The notes under the pieces: generated by a model
The model's input: only the letters and a program-made list of their open reading frames with translations
Databases searched by the model: none
What the model was told of the DNA's origin: nothing
Part shown: positions 49,101 through 59,262 of the stretch, one piece after another
How the letters are laid out: each line of letters opens with the position of its first letter
Position numbering within the stretch: position 1 is the stretch's first letter
Made by a program: the position numbers and the translations under genes
NCBI RefSeq assembly: GCF_027172205.1
Contig: NC_070603.1
Location: forward strand, 6,746,501-6,810,500
Direction: 5' to 3'
Length of the DNA stretch: 64,000 nt
Source: Podarcis raffonei
Taxonomy: Eukaryota; Chordata; Lepidosauria; Squamata; Lacertidae

Positions 49101-52100
49101 CTGCAGCGCGGAAAAAAGGAAGAGCCTCGGCCGTGCCAGACCTAAATGTAGCGTGGCCATGCCCCCCGGGCCAGCCGATTGGCTGGCCTGGGGATGACGC
49201 GTCTGAGGATTCCCTGATATCGCGGGGGCGGAAGGCAGCCCCCGTGAGTGTGGGGAGGGGTGTGAAGCCCGCAACCCCACCTCCTCCCTAGCTCGGAAGT
49301 GGCTTTGTTTCCATACTCACCATTTTCTCTGGCATTGATGCGTTTTACTCCTCAATTTATTCTTGAGAATCCAGGAACTGATCTCGAAAGGTTCTGTTCT
49401 CATTTACCCTGTTGCCCTGTCTACTTCAAATGTTGATTTGTTCTTTTGTTGTTGTTGTTGTTGTTGTTTAAATCTCATCACAATCTTCTGAGATCAGAAC
49501 AAACACTGGACTCAGCTATACAGCTGCAAATAAAACCTTTTAAGTGCAATATACAACGTGACACTGGATGGCGATGGTGAGCCTTATGGAAAATTCAATG
49601 TATTTTTTAAAATGCTGTAAAAAAGCATTTTCAGAACATTTTAAATATGTGTTTAGATTCCACCACCATTGTCTCATGTAACGACAAGCAATTTTACATT
49701 GTTAATGTTGCCTCCTACATCTTCATCCTCCTGTACAGTCAGTGTTGGAGCAATAATAATAATAATAATAATAGCAATAATAATAAATAAGCCTGGGTGA
49801 TACTAACAAGCTTCTAGCTAGTTTGATGAAGCTCAGTGCTATTGGGGCAGGGGAAGCCAGTTTTGCCAGCAAATCCTGAAGAGGGCACATGATCAGGATC
49901 ATTCAGTGCTGCTTGAAAAAATAATGGAAAATGTTGCTTTCCCCTTTATATAAAGACTAAATAATGCATTCACCCAGTGAACAGTGGCAGTACTAGTATA
50001 GCACTAATGCTTGTTTGTTTTAAAAAAGTTGTCTGGCAGTATTCACTGTATGTGACTACAATCTACACAATGTAAGTAGATTATCAAGCAATTTGCTTTG
50101 CTAACAATAATGCTAGCAAGTACAAATGAATTCAGTCTAGCAATGCTCATATTCAGAATGGGAATCCTATGATCCTCCATGTGTTGATGGTCTACAGTTC
50201 TCATCATCCGTGATTGTTGGTCATGCTGGCTGGGAGTTTGATTCCGACAATGTCTGGAGGGCATGGGATCCTCATCCCTATACAGAGGTGATGCTTTGCC
50301 ACATTTATGAGCCATAAGCAACAACGGATAACAACAGCAAGGCTGCAATCCTATACTGTACTTACATTCTCAATGGCAGGGGTATACTTGAATGTTGTAG
50401 AAATCGAGTTTTCATTCACACTTTAGCCAAATTTCCTTGACGAAGAGCATCAGCAACTGCTGCTGAATCACTACTGCACTCTGAGCCATTTTTTTTATTA
50501 TTTATCAGAACCTATTCCTGCAATTGTTCGAAAGCACATCAAAATGCAAGTAGATAAATAGGTACCACTCCAGCGGGGAGGTAAATGGCATTTCCATGCT
50601 CTGCTTTGGTTCACCAGAAGCGGCTTAGTCATGCTGGCCACATGACCTGGAAACTGTATGCCGGCTCCCTCAGCCAATAAAGCGAGATGAGCGCCGCAAC
50701 CCCAGAGTCAGCCACGACTGGAGCTAATGGTCGGGGTCCCTTTACCTTTATTCCTGCAATTGCTGCAGAAAGAATGAGTCTGACTGCATTTTAGCAAATG
50801 CAGTGACTCAAATTGCACCACCAATTTCTGTGTCAACTCTGTTTTCCCCATTGAAGCAAATTTATAAAATTTATCCTTTCACAACAATTCTAAAACAACA
50901 ACAACAAACAACAACTGGCAGATTTAAACTTTTCAAGCTAAGAGAGACAACCAGTCTTTCATGGAGAAGAAAGCAAGTTGCAGGCAGGTGTAAGGTGGGA
51001 ATTTTGTTTTGTTTTGCTGAGAACAAAGACACCACAAGAGCCTGGGGCACAATAGCATCCCTGCAGCCCAGAATAATCAACATGCTGTTAATGTTAGCTG
51101 TGCCATCAGTTGCAACTGACATTTCAAGAAACAACGAGACAATTGAAATCAATTTTGCAATGGACAATTTCAGGTTGATTTACAAGGCATTTTGTTAGCT
51201 GAATGATTTTATGAGACCCTTTTGGGCAAGGTAATTTCAGCAGCCAACAAGCACCCAAATACCAGTGAGTTCCATCCCTGCTCAACAGTAAGATCCATTG
51301 AACCCTATATACTCTTACTTGGGAGTAAGTCCTATTGAATTCAGTGGGGCTTAGCTTGGAGTAGACCTGAAAGTATCTGCAGACTAGCTTGAGAAGGAGG
51401 ACATAGAGTACTGAATTGCTCGCTTTTTTCTTTTTCTTTCCCCAAACAGGATGTCTGGAGAATATGGCAGTGCTGTAAACATATGTAAGTAGCCAAAGAT
51501 TTTGTGCTGGCATTCTGGGTTTCCAACAACAGCATGTTTCTGAAGCACCTGGGCCAGATTCAAGTACACTATTCCACTGGCAAGGACTGTCGCTGGTGCA
51601 GTGAAGCTTTCCCTCTCTCCTCTCTCTGCACTTCACCAAATCCACTCTCCAGATGCACGAGATGCCCAGTACAGCATGTGGGGGCAGGAGAGAAGATAGT
51701 CCCTTATACAGTGGTACCTCGGGTTACATACGCTTCAGGTTACAGACTCCGCTAACCCAGAAATAGTGCTTCATGTTAAGAACTTTGCTTCAGGATGAGA
51801 ACAGAAACCGTGCTCCGGCGGCACGGTGGCAGCAGGAGGCCCCATTAGCTAAAGTGGTGCTTCAAGTTAAGAACAGTTTCAGGTTAAGTACGGACCTCCA
51901 GAACAAATTAAGTACCATATTTTTCGCTCTATAGGACACACCAGACCATAGGACGCACCGGACCATAGGAGGGGGAGAATAGGGGGAAAAAATTCTCCCC
52001 CTCTCTGCTCAGCGCCCCTTCAGAAAAGTGGCAGGAGAAACGGAGCCCCTTCCATTTCTCCCCCCGCTTCGCTGAAGGGGCGCTGCACAGATCTCCCTCT

Positions 52101-53311
52101 CCGCTGAAGTCAGGAGAGTCTTGCTCTCCCGGCTTCAGCAAAAGGAACCCGAAGCCTTCGGGGCGCAGCGCGAGGTCCCACTGCGCTCCAAAGGCTTCAG
52201 GCAGCTATCCCTGAAGCACCGACCCCTCTCGCTCTCCAGGCTTCAGCGAAAGCAACGCGAAGCCTCCGGAGCATGGAGGGAGCTCTCCCTCTGCACTTCG
52301 GAGGCTTCGCGTTGCTATCGCTGAAGCCAAGGAGCCTGCATTCGCCCCATAGGACGCACACACAATTTCCCTTAATTTTTGGAGGGGAAAAAGTGCGTCC
52401 TATAGAGCGAAAAATACGGTACTTAACTCGAGGTACCACTGTACTGCATCAGACCATTGGTCCATTAGCTCAGCACTGTCTACTCTGACTGGCAGTAGTT
52501 CTCTGGGGTTTCAGGCAGAAATCCTTTTACCTGCTCTACCTGGGGATACCTGAGGTTGCAGCTGGGACCTTCTGCGTGCAAAGCAGTTGCTGTACCACTG
52601 AGCTATGAACCTTCCCCAAGTTACAGCCCCTAATGAATAAGGATTCAGATTGTTTGCACATTAAATGTTCCGAATATTCCCAAAGCTTTGAAGTGTGAAT
52701 ATCATACACTAACAGGGAACTCTTTCTCCTAAAGTGGACCCTTAGTTTGCTGAAGTACTTTTTAAAAAAAGTAGGAGGACAAGACCAAAAACAACTCATT
52801 GGGGACTGAACATCCTCAGATGGTGTAGAATAGTCACTGTTAAGAGAAAAATGGGGAAAAAATGGATGAGGGGAGGTGGGTGAGATGGAATTTCTTAGAA
52901 AAGGACCTGGCTGGCTGGCTGGCTGGCTAGCTGCTGGATTTCAGAAAAAAAAGGAACTCGTCTCTACAATGTTTTGATGCATGGGCAATTTGTATTATGC
53001 CAAATTGTATCATATCCTGTACAGGCTTAACTAAATGAGTGTCTCACTTGGGAATCTCTCTAAAATTAGTGTGTCACAATTAAAATGATTTTCTTCTTCT
53101 TCTTCTTCTTCTTTCTGAAGCTGTAGTTAGCAACAGCGGCATGGGAGGAGGAAATGGACTGAGCCGCAGAGAAGGGCTCAGCATCAGAAGTGGTTCAAGT
53201 TCTGGAAGTGGCAGGGGCATTGTGGGATATGGCTCTGGAGGAGGAGGAAGTTGCTCCGGCCTGAAAATCATATCAACAACTTCTACGAGCAAAAGGACAA
53301 CCATCAGATGA
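36527..53311 (+). CDS. Type II keratin gene C, complete, short tail
   Basis: Intermediate-filament keratin. Exons: 36527-37006, 40318-40532, 41234-41294, 43602-43697, 43836-44000, 45670-45795, 48433-48653, 51450-51484 and 53121-53311 (stop TGA); 530 codons including the stop. Head of about 145 residues begins [13 protein letters not shown] and contains [16 protein letters not shown]. The H1-type segment is [20 protein letters not shown]. The helix start is [19 protein letters not shown] and the end [16 protein letters not shown], with W where S or C is usual. Exon 8 reads [11 protein letters not shown]. The tail is only about 62 residues, ending [17 protein letters not shown]; this last exon has no ATG of its own and was found by splice phase. 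Head and tail style resemble the KRT5/KRT75/KRT79 group more than KRT1. Introns are long (up to 3.3 kb) and packed with repeats, but intron 4 is only 138 nt. Confidence 0.95.
37254..38082 (-). mobile_element. BovB (RTE) LINE insertion with inverted 5' segment
   Basis: The minus strand from about 37890 to 37254 codes the C-terminal part of the BovB reverse transcriptase protein ([51 protein letters not shown]) and ends in the family's TAG/TCG-rich 3' terminus. The remaining 190 bp (about 37891-38082) read on the plus strand as the BovB 5' region (GATCACTGCCTTGCTGTGGC ... CACTCCAGTATCCTTGCC). A perfect 11-bp duplication GACGGTTATAT (37243-37253, 38083-38093) shows that both parts arrived in one insertion. 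In intron 1 of gene C. Confidence 0.9.
38339..38582 (+). mobile_element. MIR/CORE-type SINE
   Basis: GCCAGTGTGGTGTAGTGGTT head, GGGTTCGATTCC B-box, CAGCTGCTGGGTGACC core. In intron 1 of gene C, just right of the BovB copy. Confidence 0.7.
38724..38810. repeat. GATA/CTAG tetranucleotide array
   Basis: GATA units broken by GATGATA and followed by five GCTA units; in intron 1 of gene C. Confidence 0.9.
42379..43193. repeat. 0.8-kb GATA microsatellite in intron 3 of gene C
   Basis: GATA runs alternating with GATGATA and GATATAGATA interruptions over about 815 bp, split by a hAT-like element (42431-42597). The long minus-strand frames reading YLSIYLSI are simply TATC translated in three frames. 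Confidence 0.95.
42431..42597. mobile_element. hAT-like element inside the GATA array
   Basis: CAGTGGCGTAGCGTGGG to CCCCACGCTACGCCACTG, flanked by GATAGATA / GATAGATT, an 8-bp duplication that the host array makes ambiguous. Nearly the same sequence as 20150-20314. Confidence 0.8.
44090..44705 (+). mobile_element. L1 LINE ORF2 fragment
   Basis: The plus strand codes [20 protein letters not shown] and [17 protein letters not shown], then [14 protein letters not shown], in line with L1 ORF2 downstream of the reverse transcriptase domain. It carries several stops. In intron 5 of gene C. Confidence 0.7.
44730..45049 (-). mobile_element. Sauria-type SINE, minus, 5'-truncated
   Basis: AAAGGTAAAGGGACCCCTGA through the body to GGCAAGCCCTAGGCTC, where the tRNA head breaks off. 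In intron 5 of gene C. Confidence 0.75.
46782..47537. mobile_element. hAT-like element with a second element nested in it
   Basis: Outer ends CAGGGGTAGGCAACC and GGTTGCTGACCCCTG, with a perfect 8-bp duplication ATCTAGAA (46774-46781, 47538-47545). The middle is occupied by a separate element (46985-47486). In intron 6 of gene C. Confidence 0.85.
46985..47486. mobile_element. Nested inverted-repeat element, CATAGCTGTCAACT ends
   Basis: Terminal inverted repeats CATAGCTGTCAACT / AGTTGACAGCTATG, with internal 'TCCCTTATTT' motifs near both ends. Flanked by GTCTGAGG / GCCTGAGG (46977-46984, 47487-47494), an 8-bp duplication with one change, so hAT-like. It carries no transposase. Confidence 0.75.
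47881..48231 (+). mobile_element. Sauria-type SINE, full length
   Basis: GGGATGCGGGTGGTGCTG head, ACCTTT tail and a perfect 12-bp duplication TATGTTCTTAAG (47869-47880, 48232-48243). In intron 6 of gene C, 200 bp before exon 7. Confidence 0.85.
48713..49310 (-). other. GC-rich island in intron 7, possible LTR-like remnant
   Basis: About 600 bp of GC- and CpG-rich sequence in an otherwise AT-rich intron. The minus strand has AATAAAGTTGTGGCC about 90 bp from one end, a layout that would suit a lone LTR of an old retroelement. No clear end duplication was found, so a CpG island or another repeat is equally possible. Confidence 0.3.
50527..50748 (+). mobile_element. Sauria-type SINE, 5'-truncated
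   Basis: Only the 3' part (from TCGAAAGCACATC) with an ACCTTT tail. Perfect duplication TATTCCTGCAATTG (50513-50526, 50749-50762) shows that it was inserted already truncated. Confidence 0.85.
51709..52441. mobile_element. Pogo/Tigger-like element interrupted by another element
   Basis: CAGTGGTACCTCGGGTTACA at the left and CTCGAGGTACCACTG at the right, with TA duplicated (51707-51708, 52442-52443). Split at an internal TA by the element at 51915-52419. In intron 8 of gene C. Confidence 0.85.
51915..52419. mobile_element. Nested TA-target inverted-repeat element (GCTCTATAGGAC family)
   Basis: Left end CCATATTTTTCGCTCTATAG, right end CTATAGAGCGAAAAATACGG, almost perfect complements, with TA at 51913-51914 and 52420-52421. 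The interior contains repeated 'CTTCAGCGAAAG'-like GC-rich units. Confidence 0.85.
52446..52617 (-). mobile_element. tRNA-derived SINE (Ala-like head), minus orientation
   Basis: CATCAGACCATTGGTCCATT through CTGGCAGTAGTTCTCTGGGG to the reversed head TGTACCACTGAGCTATG. It abuts the pogo-like element in intron 8 of gene C. Confidence 0.6.
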
Positions 53312-53698
53312 ACCATAATCATAATGTACTGAAGGACCAAAGTGACCACTTGCAAAGCCTAGAGGCTGTCAACACTAAATATCTGCTGTGAAGAAACTTG
53401 CCCTTTGTGTGCAACAACTCTTTTTCATGGCTTCAGAACGGGGTTGGGAAACCTGTGGCACTCCACATGTTGCTAGACTATATCTCTCAGCAACCTTAGC
53501 CACTGACCATGTTGGCTGGCACTGATATATATAAAATCTCCTACAAGCATTTAACTTTAACTGCTATGGCTCCCCACGCTTCCAAATCCTAAGAACAGCA
53601 CAATGCTTAGAAGCCTCTAGTTAGGCTTCACTAACCACCCTTGCACAAAGAACTACAATTCCCAGGGTTCCCTTTAAAGAGAGGGTGACAGTTAATTC

Positions 53699-53704
53699 AA
53701 TAAA
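53699..53704 (+). terminator. Candidate poly(A) signal of gene C
   Basis: AATAAA about 390 bp after the stop, a normal keratin 3' UTR length. It straddles the left TA target site of the element starting at 53703, so part of it may have been supplied by that insertion. Confidence 0.5.
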
Positions 53705-54316
53705 GTGGTACCTCTAGTTACGGACTTGATCCGTTCCAGGGTGCTGTTCACACCCTGAAAAGTCCGCAACTAGAGCACCGCTTCTGTGCATGCGCACAGT
53801 GCGATAGAGCGCTTCTGCACACGTGCGAATTGCGCAGAGCACTTCTGCGCATGCGTGCACGGTGAAACCCAGAAGTATACACTTCTGGGTTTGCTGCGTT
53901 CGTATCCTGAAAAAATGCAACCGGAGAATGATGTAACAAGAGGTAAAGGTAAAGGGACCCCTGACCATTAGGTCTAGTCGTGGCTGACTCTGGGGTTGCG
54001 GTGCTCATCTCACTTTATTGGCCGAGGGAGCCGGTGTACAGCTTCTGGGTCATGTGGCCAGCATGACTAAGCCGCTTCTGGCAAACCAGAGCAGCGTACG
54101 GAAACGCCGTTTACCTTCCCGATGGAGCGGTACCTATTTATCTAATTGCACTTTGACGTGCTTTCGAACTGCTAGGTTGGCAGAAGCTGGGACTGAGCAA
54201 CAGGAGCTCACCCCGTCACGGGGATTCAAACCACCGACCTTCTGATCGGCAAGTCCTAGGCTCTGTGGTTTAACCCACAGTGCCACCCGCGTCCCCCGTA
54301 ACAAGAGGTACAACTG
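53703..54316. mobile_element. Pogo/Tigger-like element (second subfamily) with nested SINE
   Basis: Left end AAGTGGTACCTCTAGTTACG, right end AACAAGAGGTACAACTG, with TA on both sides (53701-53702, 54317-54318). The CpG-rich interior 'CTTCTGTGCATGCGC' resembles 19892-20134. A SINE (53946-54297) is inserted near its right end. Confidence 0.75.
53946..54297 (-). mobile_element. Sauria-type SINE, minus, full length
   Basis: Perfect 13-bp duplication GTAACAAGAGGTA (53933-53945, 54298-54310). Inserted in the pogo-like element at 53703. Confidence 0.85.
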
Positions 54317-55136
54317 TATAAATCTGTGGTGTGCTGGGCTGTTAATATGCTGTCAATATTATTCCGCACTGTTGCTTTGTGTTGCAAAAAATGGTTTGTG
54401 ACACAGCAGCTCAGAATGGCACCCTAACACACATTCTCTCTCTGCTTCCCCCATTCAAACAGTTTGATCTTGCAAGCTTGAGTTCATCTAAAGTGGGCCT
54501 GGCTACCATTATGGCCCTTTAGGTGAGGGGCCCACTGCCCAATCACCCATCACTTGCTCTCACCGTGCTTTCCTTCTGGGATGTCAGGACCTCCCCAAAA
54601 GTACTGATCTTTCACTTTACTGATGAGCTTGTATGGCACAATCCCAGAATGAGAAAAGAATCGCAGGCCTACCAATGCTTGTTTGTGAGAACATACTATC
54701 TCCCAGGTTTTTTGAGGAGGGGGAGGGAGAGGGGACTAAGGGAACATCCCATCTATAGCTCCCATCCTGAAAGAGAAAATCCCTGGAGGACAGAAAGTTA
54801 GCAAGAATGCACTTTTCTGCAATGACTAATGAGCAAACATCCCCAATGGAATCCCATTTCCTCATTGGCTGTGAGTAGAGCATATGTTATCTCAGCAGTG
54901 AGCAAAGGGCATGAACCTCCTGAGCCACCTGGTTGTGCCTACACTAAAGTTGGGGACTGCCTGCTGACCCAGCCAATAAGCCCTAGCCAGGCATTACATG
55001 GGTGTTGGGCATTCACCTTTTGGAAGTAGGAATGCTCAATGGGTGGATGTCCGGGGGAGGGGGGGTTAAGGGGCGGGGCTTGTGATATCAGGGACTGTAG
55101 TGCAAGACTGCTTCCCCTTCAACACAGGAGTGTCCT

Positions 55137-55493
55137 AAAGGTAAAGGTAAAGGGACCCCTGACCATTAGGTCCAGTTGTGACCGACTCTGGGGTTGTGGC
55201 ACTCATCTTGCTTTATTGGCCGAGGGAACCGGTATACAGCTTCCGGGTCATGTGGCCAGCATGACTAAGCGGCTTCTGGCGAACCAGAGCAGCGCATGGA
55301 AACGCTGTATACCTTCCCGCCGGAGCGGTACCTATTTATCTAATTGCACTTTGACGTGCTTTCGAACTGCCAGGTTGGCAGGAGCAGGGACCGAGCAACG
55401 GGAGCTCACCCCATCACGGGGATTCGAACCACCGACCTTCTGATCGGCAAGTCCTAGGCTCTGTGGTTTAACCCACAGCGCCACCTGCATCCC
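55137..55493 (-). mobile_element. Sauria-type SINE, minus, full length
   Basis: Flanked by CAGGAGTGTCCT / CAGGAGTGCCCT (55125-55136, 55494-55505), one mismatch. Very similar to the copy at 53946. Confidence 0.85.
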
Positions 55494-56004
55494 CAGGAGT
55501 GCCCTACACGTCTGTAATAGATGAACAGGGCTACTCAGAGGCTCGTGGCTGGAGTTCAGGGTGGGGCCTAGCACTGGACACTTCTCACCATCACAGAAAG
55601 TCTCTGAGCTCATGGGCAATTATAAGTTACTGTGAAATGTCACCGTTTTTATTATGGCATCTTTTTCATCTATCCACACATTGGCTAGGGAAAAGAGGCA
55701 TGTCACACTCACATATCGTCCTGGCATCTGTGTTCTATGTACATCATAGGCACCAACTCCTCGGGGCCAAGGGTCTTTCCCCCCCGCTCAATAAAATATT
55801 TGAGGGTGCCAGGACCCCCCCAAATCAATGGGCATTGCTATTCAAATAGTGTACATGCACCATGTCATGTGCTCTATTATGTGGGGCATGGCTTACCTGG
55901 CCTCCCTCCCCAATATTTTATTCAAGTTGGCTTCCCTGATGTACAGTGAGGTGAGGTGGAGACTGTGGTTCACATACAACTTCCTTTCCCTCCCACGTAG
56001 AGTA

Positions 56005-56355
56005 AGGTAAAGGTAAAGGGACCCCTGACCATTAGGTCCAGTCGTGACCGACTCTGGGGTTGCGGCACTCATCTCGCTTTATTGGCCGAGGGAGCCAGCA
56101 TACAGCTTCCAGGTCATGTGGCCAGCATGACTAAGCTGCTTCTGGTGAACCAGAGCAGCGCACCGAAACACCGTTTATCTTCCCACCGGAGTGGTACCTA
56201 TTTATCTACTTGCACTTTGATGTTCTTTCGAACTGCTAGGATGGCAGGAGCAGGGACCGAGCAACGGGAGCTCACCCCGTCACGGGGATTCGAACTGCTG
56301 ACCTTCTGATTGACAAGTCATAGGCTCTGTGGTTTAACCCACAGTGCCACCTGCG
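56005..56355 (-). mobile_element. Sauria-type SINE, minus, full length
   Basis: Perfect 18-bp duplication TCCCTCCCACGTAGAGTA (55987-56004, 56356-56373), which points to a young insertion. Confidence 0.9.
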
Positions 56356-56571
56356 TCCCTCCCACGTAGAGTAGGGGTAGGGAATGGCCCTCTAGACGCA
56401 GTTCAACGACAACCCCCATCAGCCATCGGCCATTGGCTATATTGCAGCATAGTTTGAACTGCGGAAAGGTGGCATACAATTGCAGGTATGTCTGAATGTA
56501 TGGTGCGAGTTAGAGTCTACCAATATCTGGTGGGTTACAGGTTTCTTATGCCTGACACAGAACATAGGGAA

Positions 56572-56789
56572 GGGACCATAGTTCAGCAGCAGAGCACATG
56601 TTTGCATGCAGAAGGTCCTGGATTTAACTCCCTTCTCCATTTTTTTAAAAAAGCAATATTCATATGGCGAGTGATGTGAAAGACCTCTGACTGAGGAACA
56701 TTTGGGCCCATCAGCGTAGACAATACTGGACTAGATGGACAAATAATCTGGCCCCATGCTGGGTGGCTTCTTATGTTCCTAGAGTGTGT
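56572..56789 (+). mobile_element. tRNA-derived SINE (Ala-like head), plus orientation
   Basis: GGGACCATAGTTCAGCAGCA head with an A-box-like stretch, GCAGAAGGTCCTGGATTTAA B-box region, 3' end TGGCTTCTTATGTTCC. Confidence 0.6.
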
Positions 56790-58301
56790 GATGTGAAGCA
56801 TGCATGCTTACACCTCTTTGGGTGGATGGAATCTGCACACATGCACAAGCCTGAGGGTGAACATCACATGATTATTTCCTACATGTTCCTTATGTTTAAA
56901 GACCATCACTGCCAGAGTTGTATGTGAGCCAGCCCTACATTTGTCATACGCCAACCCCTGTACCAGAACTCCTGATACACAATTCCAGAATGGAACTTGT
57001 TCTGTGCTTGGGGAGAAGAAAGGCATCTGGTCCTCTGGACTGGTGACAGCAGTCATATTTGAACGCTTTCCTACATAAAAAAAGTCTCTGCTTATTAAGA
57101 AGTCATCATTGCCAACACATGTTTTATAGCCTTAATCATCCCGAAATCTTAATTTTCTATGAGCAAGTAGTTACTGCATTGGGGAGAATTCATATATGTG
57201 ACCCCCTTCCCTTCCATCATGCATTTGAGTCCAAAGTGGCACTGTCTGCGGAAAGTTGTACCATGCACTCTTTCTGAATGTGTAGATTGGCTTCACCGGC
57301 CGCTATATGTTATGTGTCATGGCAGCGCATGCAGTTTCATCACATGAGGCAAAATGGGAAGGCGCCTCCCTGCTCTGATGTTGCTGCACCCCCAATGCCC
57401 CCCTTAACTGCCCAGTACAGTGATACTGGAGGCAGTTAGGGGTGCATTGCCTCTTGAGCGTCTGCCGCCTGAGGTGGTTGCCTCAGTCTACCTCGTGGGT
57501 AGGCTGGCCCCAATATGTGCTTATCTGTTTTTACTATATTCTTGATCCCTCTAACCCTCCAGAATGAAAGCATATCCTTACTTTAATGATGCCAGTAGGA
57601 GACCTCCTTAAAAACAGGAAGATGCAACACACATACAACCTGTGGCTATACTCACAAAGAAAAGGTAGAAAAGACTGGTAGTTGAGAATGAGACCTATCA
57701 AGAAGCTATAGAATAATCAGGTCACGAGGAAACAGAGGAATTCCCCCCCCCCCAACACCTCATATTAGATTTTTAATAAACATCCCTCTCTTTGCCCCCT
57801 GAGGCACATGGCAGTTTGAAGCAACTCCAGCTTGGAACATGAAACATGAAACAATGTGCTCCCCAGGGATGGTATTTGATAGGACCCACCTGCCTTGGAT
57901 CCCCCAACATTTGGCTGCTTTTGACTGACTGTGTGCAACATTACTGCCTACTCAGATAATACATTGCTTCAGGCCAAGGCAGGTTCTTTCAAATAATGAA
58001 GTTAATATCCTGCCAAGGAGTGGGCTTTCTGCCAGGTTGTTTAGTACTGTTGGCACTGTGGCATCTGCCTGTAACGTACGAAGGACCAGAGCTCTTCACC
58101 TGTAGCATAAGATGCTATACTGTGCATAAGACCAGGGGTGCTCTGTATTCCACTACCACTATTACTACTAGTGGTAAATAATATGATAATTTTATCATAT
58201 TATTTAGAACACAGATAGCATATGTGGTTCTCTCCAGTTGTTGGGCTACAATTTCCATCATCCCATAACCTCTGGCCATGCTGTTTGGGGATGATGGGTG
58301 C

Positions 58302-58670
58302 TAGTAAAGGTAAAGGTACCCCTGCCCGTACAGGCCAGCCGTGTCCGACTCTAGGGTTGCGCGCTCATCTCACTCAAGAGGCCGGGAGCCAGCGCTCTCT
58401 GGAGACACTTCCGGGTCACATGGCCAGCATGACTAAGCGGCATCTGGCGAGCCAGCACCAGTGCTGCACACGGAAACGCCGTTTACCTTCCCGCTATAAA
58501 GCGGTACCTATTTATCTACTTGCACTTAGGGGTGCTTTCGAACTGCTAGGTGGGCAGGAGCTGGGACTGAACGATGGGAGCTCACCCCGCCGCGGGGATT
58601 CGAACCGCCGACCTTGCGATCAGCAAGTCCTAGGCACTGAGGTTTTACCCACAGTGCCACGCGCATCCCA
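58302..58670 (-). mobile_element. Sauria-like SINE, divergent subfamily, minus
   Basis: Same architecture as the other copies but with subfamily differences (CCCGTACAGGCC, AGGCCGGGAGCCAGCGCT). Its CGTGTCCGACTCT near the 3' end matches the BovB 3' end in this window (GTCGTGTCCGACTCTTCG). Flanked by a 56-bp exact direct repeat (58243-58298 and 58672-58727). Confidence 0.75.
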
Positions 58671-59262
58671 TGGGCTACAATTTCCATCATCCCATAACCT
58701 CTGGCCATGCTGTTTGGGGATGATGGGAGCTGTGGTCCAACAAATATCAGGCTACCTCTGATTTAGAATGCTTCTGTTCCATTTCTGAGCCCAGAGAGGC
58801 TCTCCAAGTGGCTTACAAAAAGTTCTCAAAACACAAACTCAAATCTAGAACAGGAACAGAAATCACATAGTGTCCACAAAGAATCAAGATTATTCAGGTA
58901 GCAACTCCTGGATTCATCCTGCCCCCCTACCCCCCCCAGAATCATACAGTGGTAGGAACGGTAGAGTGATTTGATTTCTGTGAATTCCAACATGAACGCA
59001 CCTGATCCGCACCTCCCAAACCAATGCGTGGATCGTTATTTTTTTGTGAGAACTAGGCCAACCAGATATCCAAACTCCCACCAGTCCCAATCAGCATGGG
59101 TAGTGGTCAGGGAGAATACACATAGGTGATCTTCCCTGCAGAATGATGGTGGGAAGATCACAAAGCTTGTCTCTATGCATCACTGGATTCATGACACTGG
59201 GGGACTTGAAAACAAAACAAAACACCTATCTGCAGAGCAGATGGAGATGCACAGATGTTGCT

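Noticed and set aside
55777-55800. AATAAA at about 55790 as the gene C poly(A) signal
   Set aside because: More than 2.4 kb after the stop and inside a dispersed repeat; the signal at 53699 fits better.
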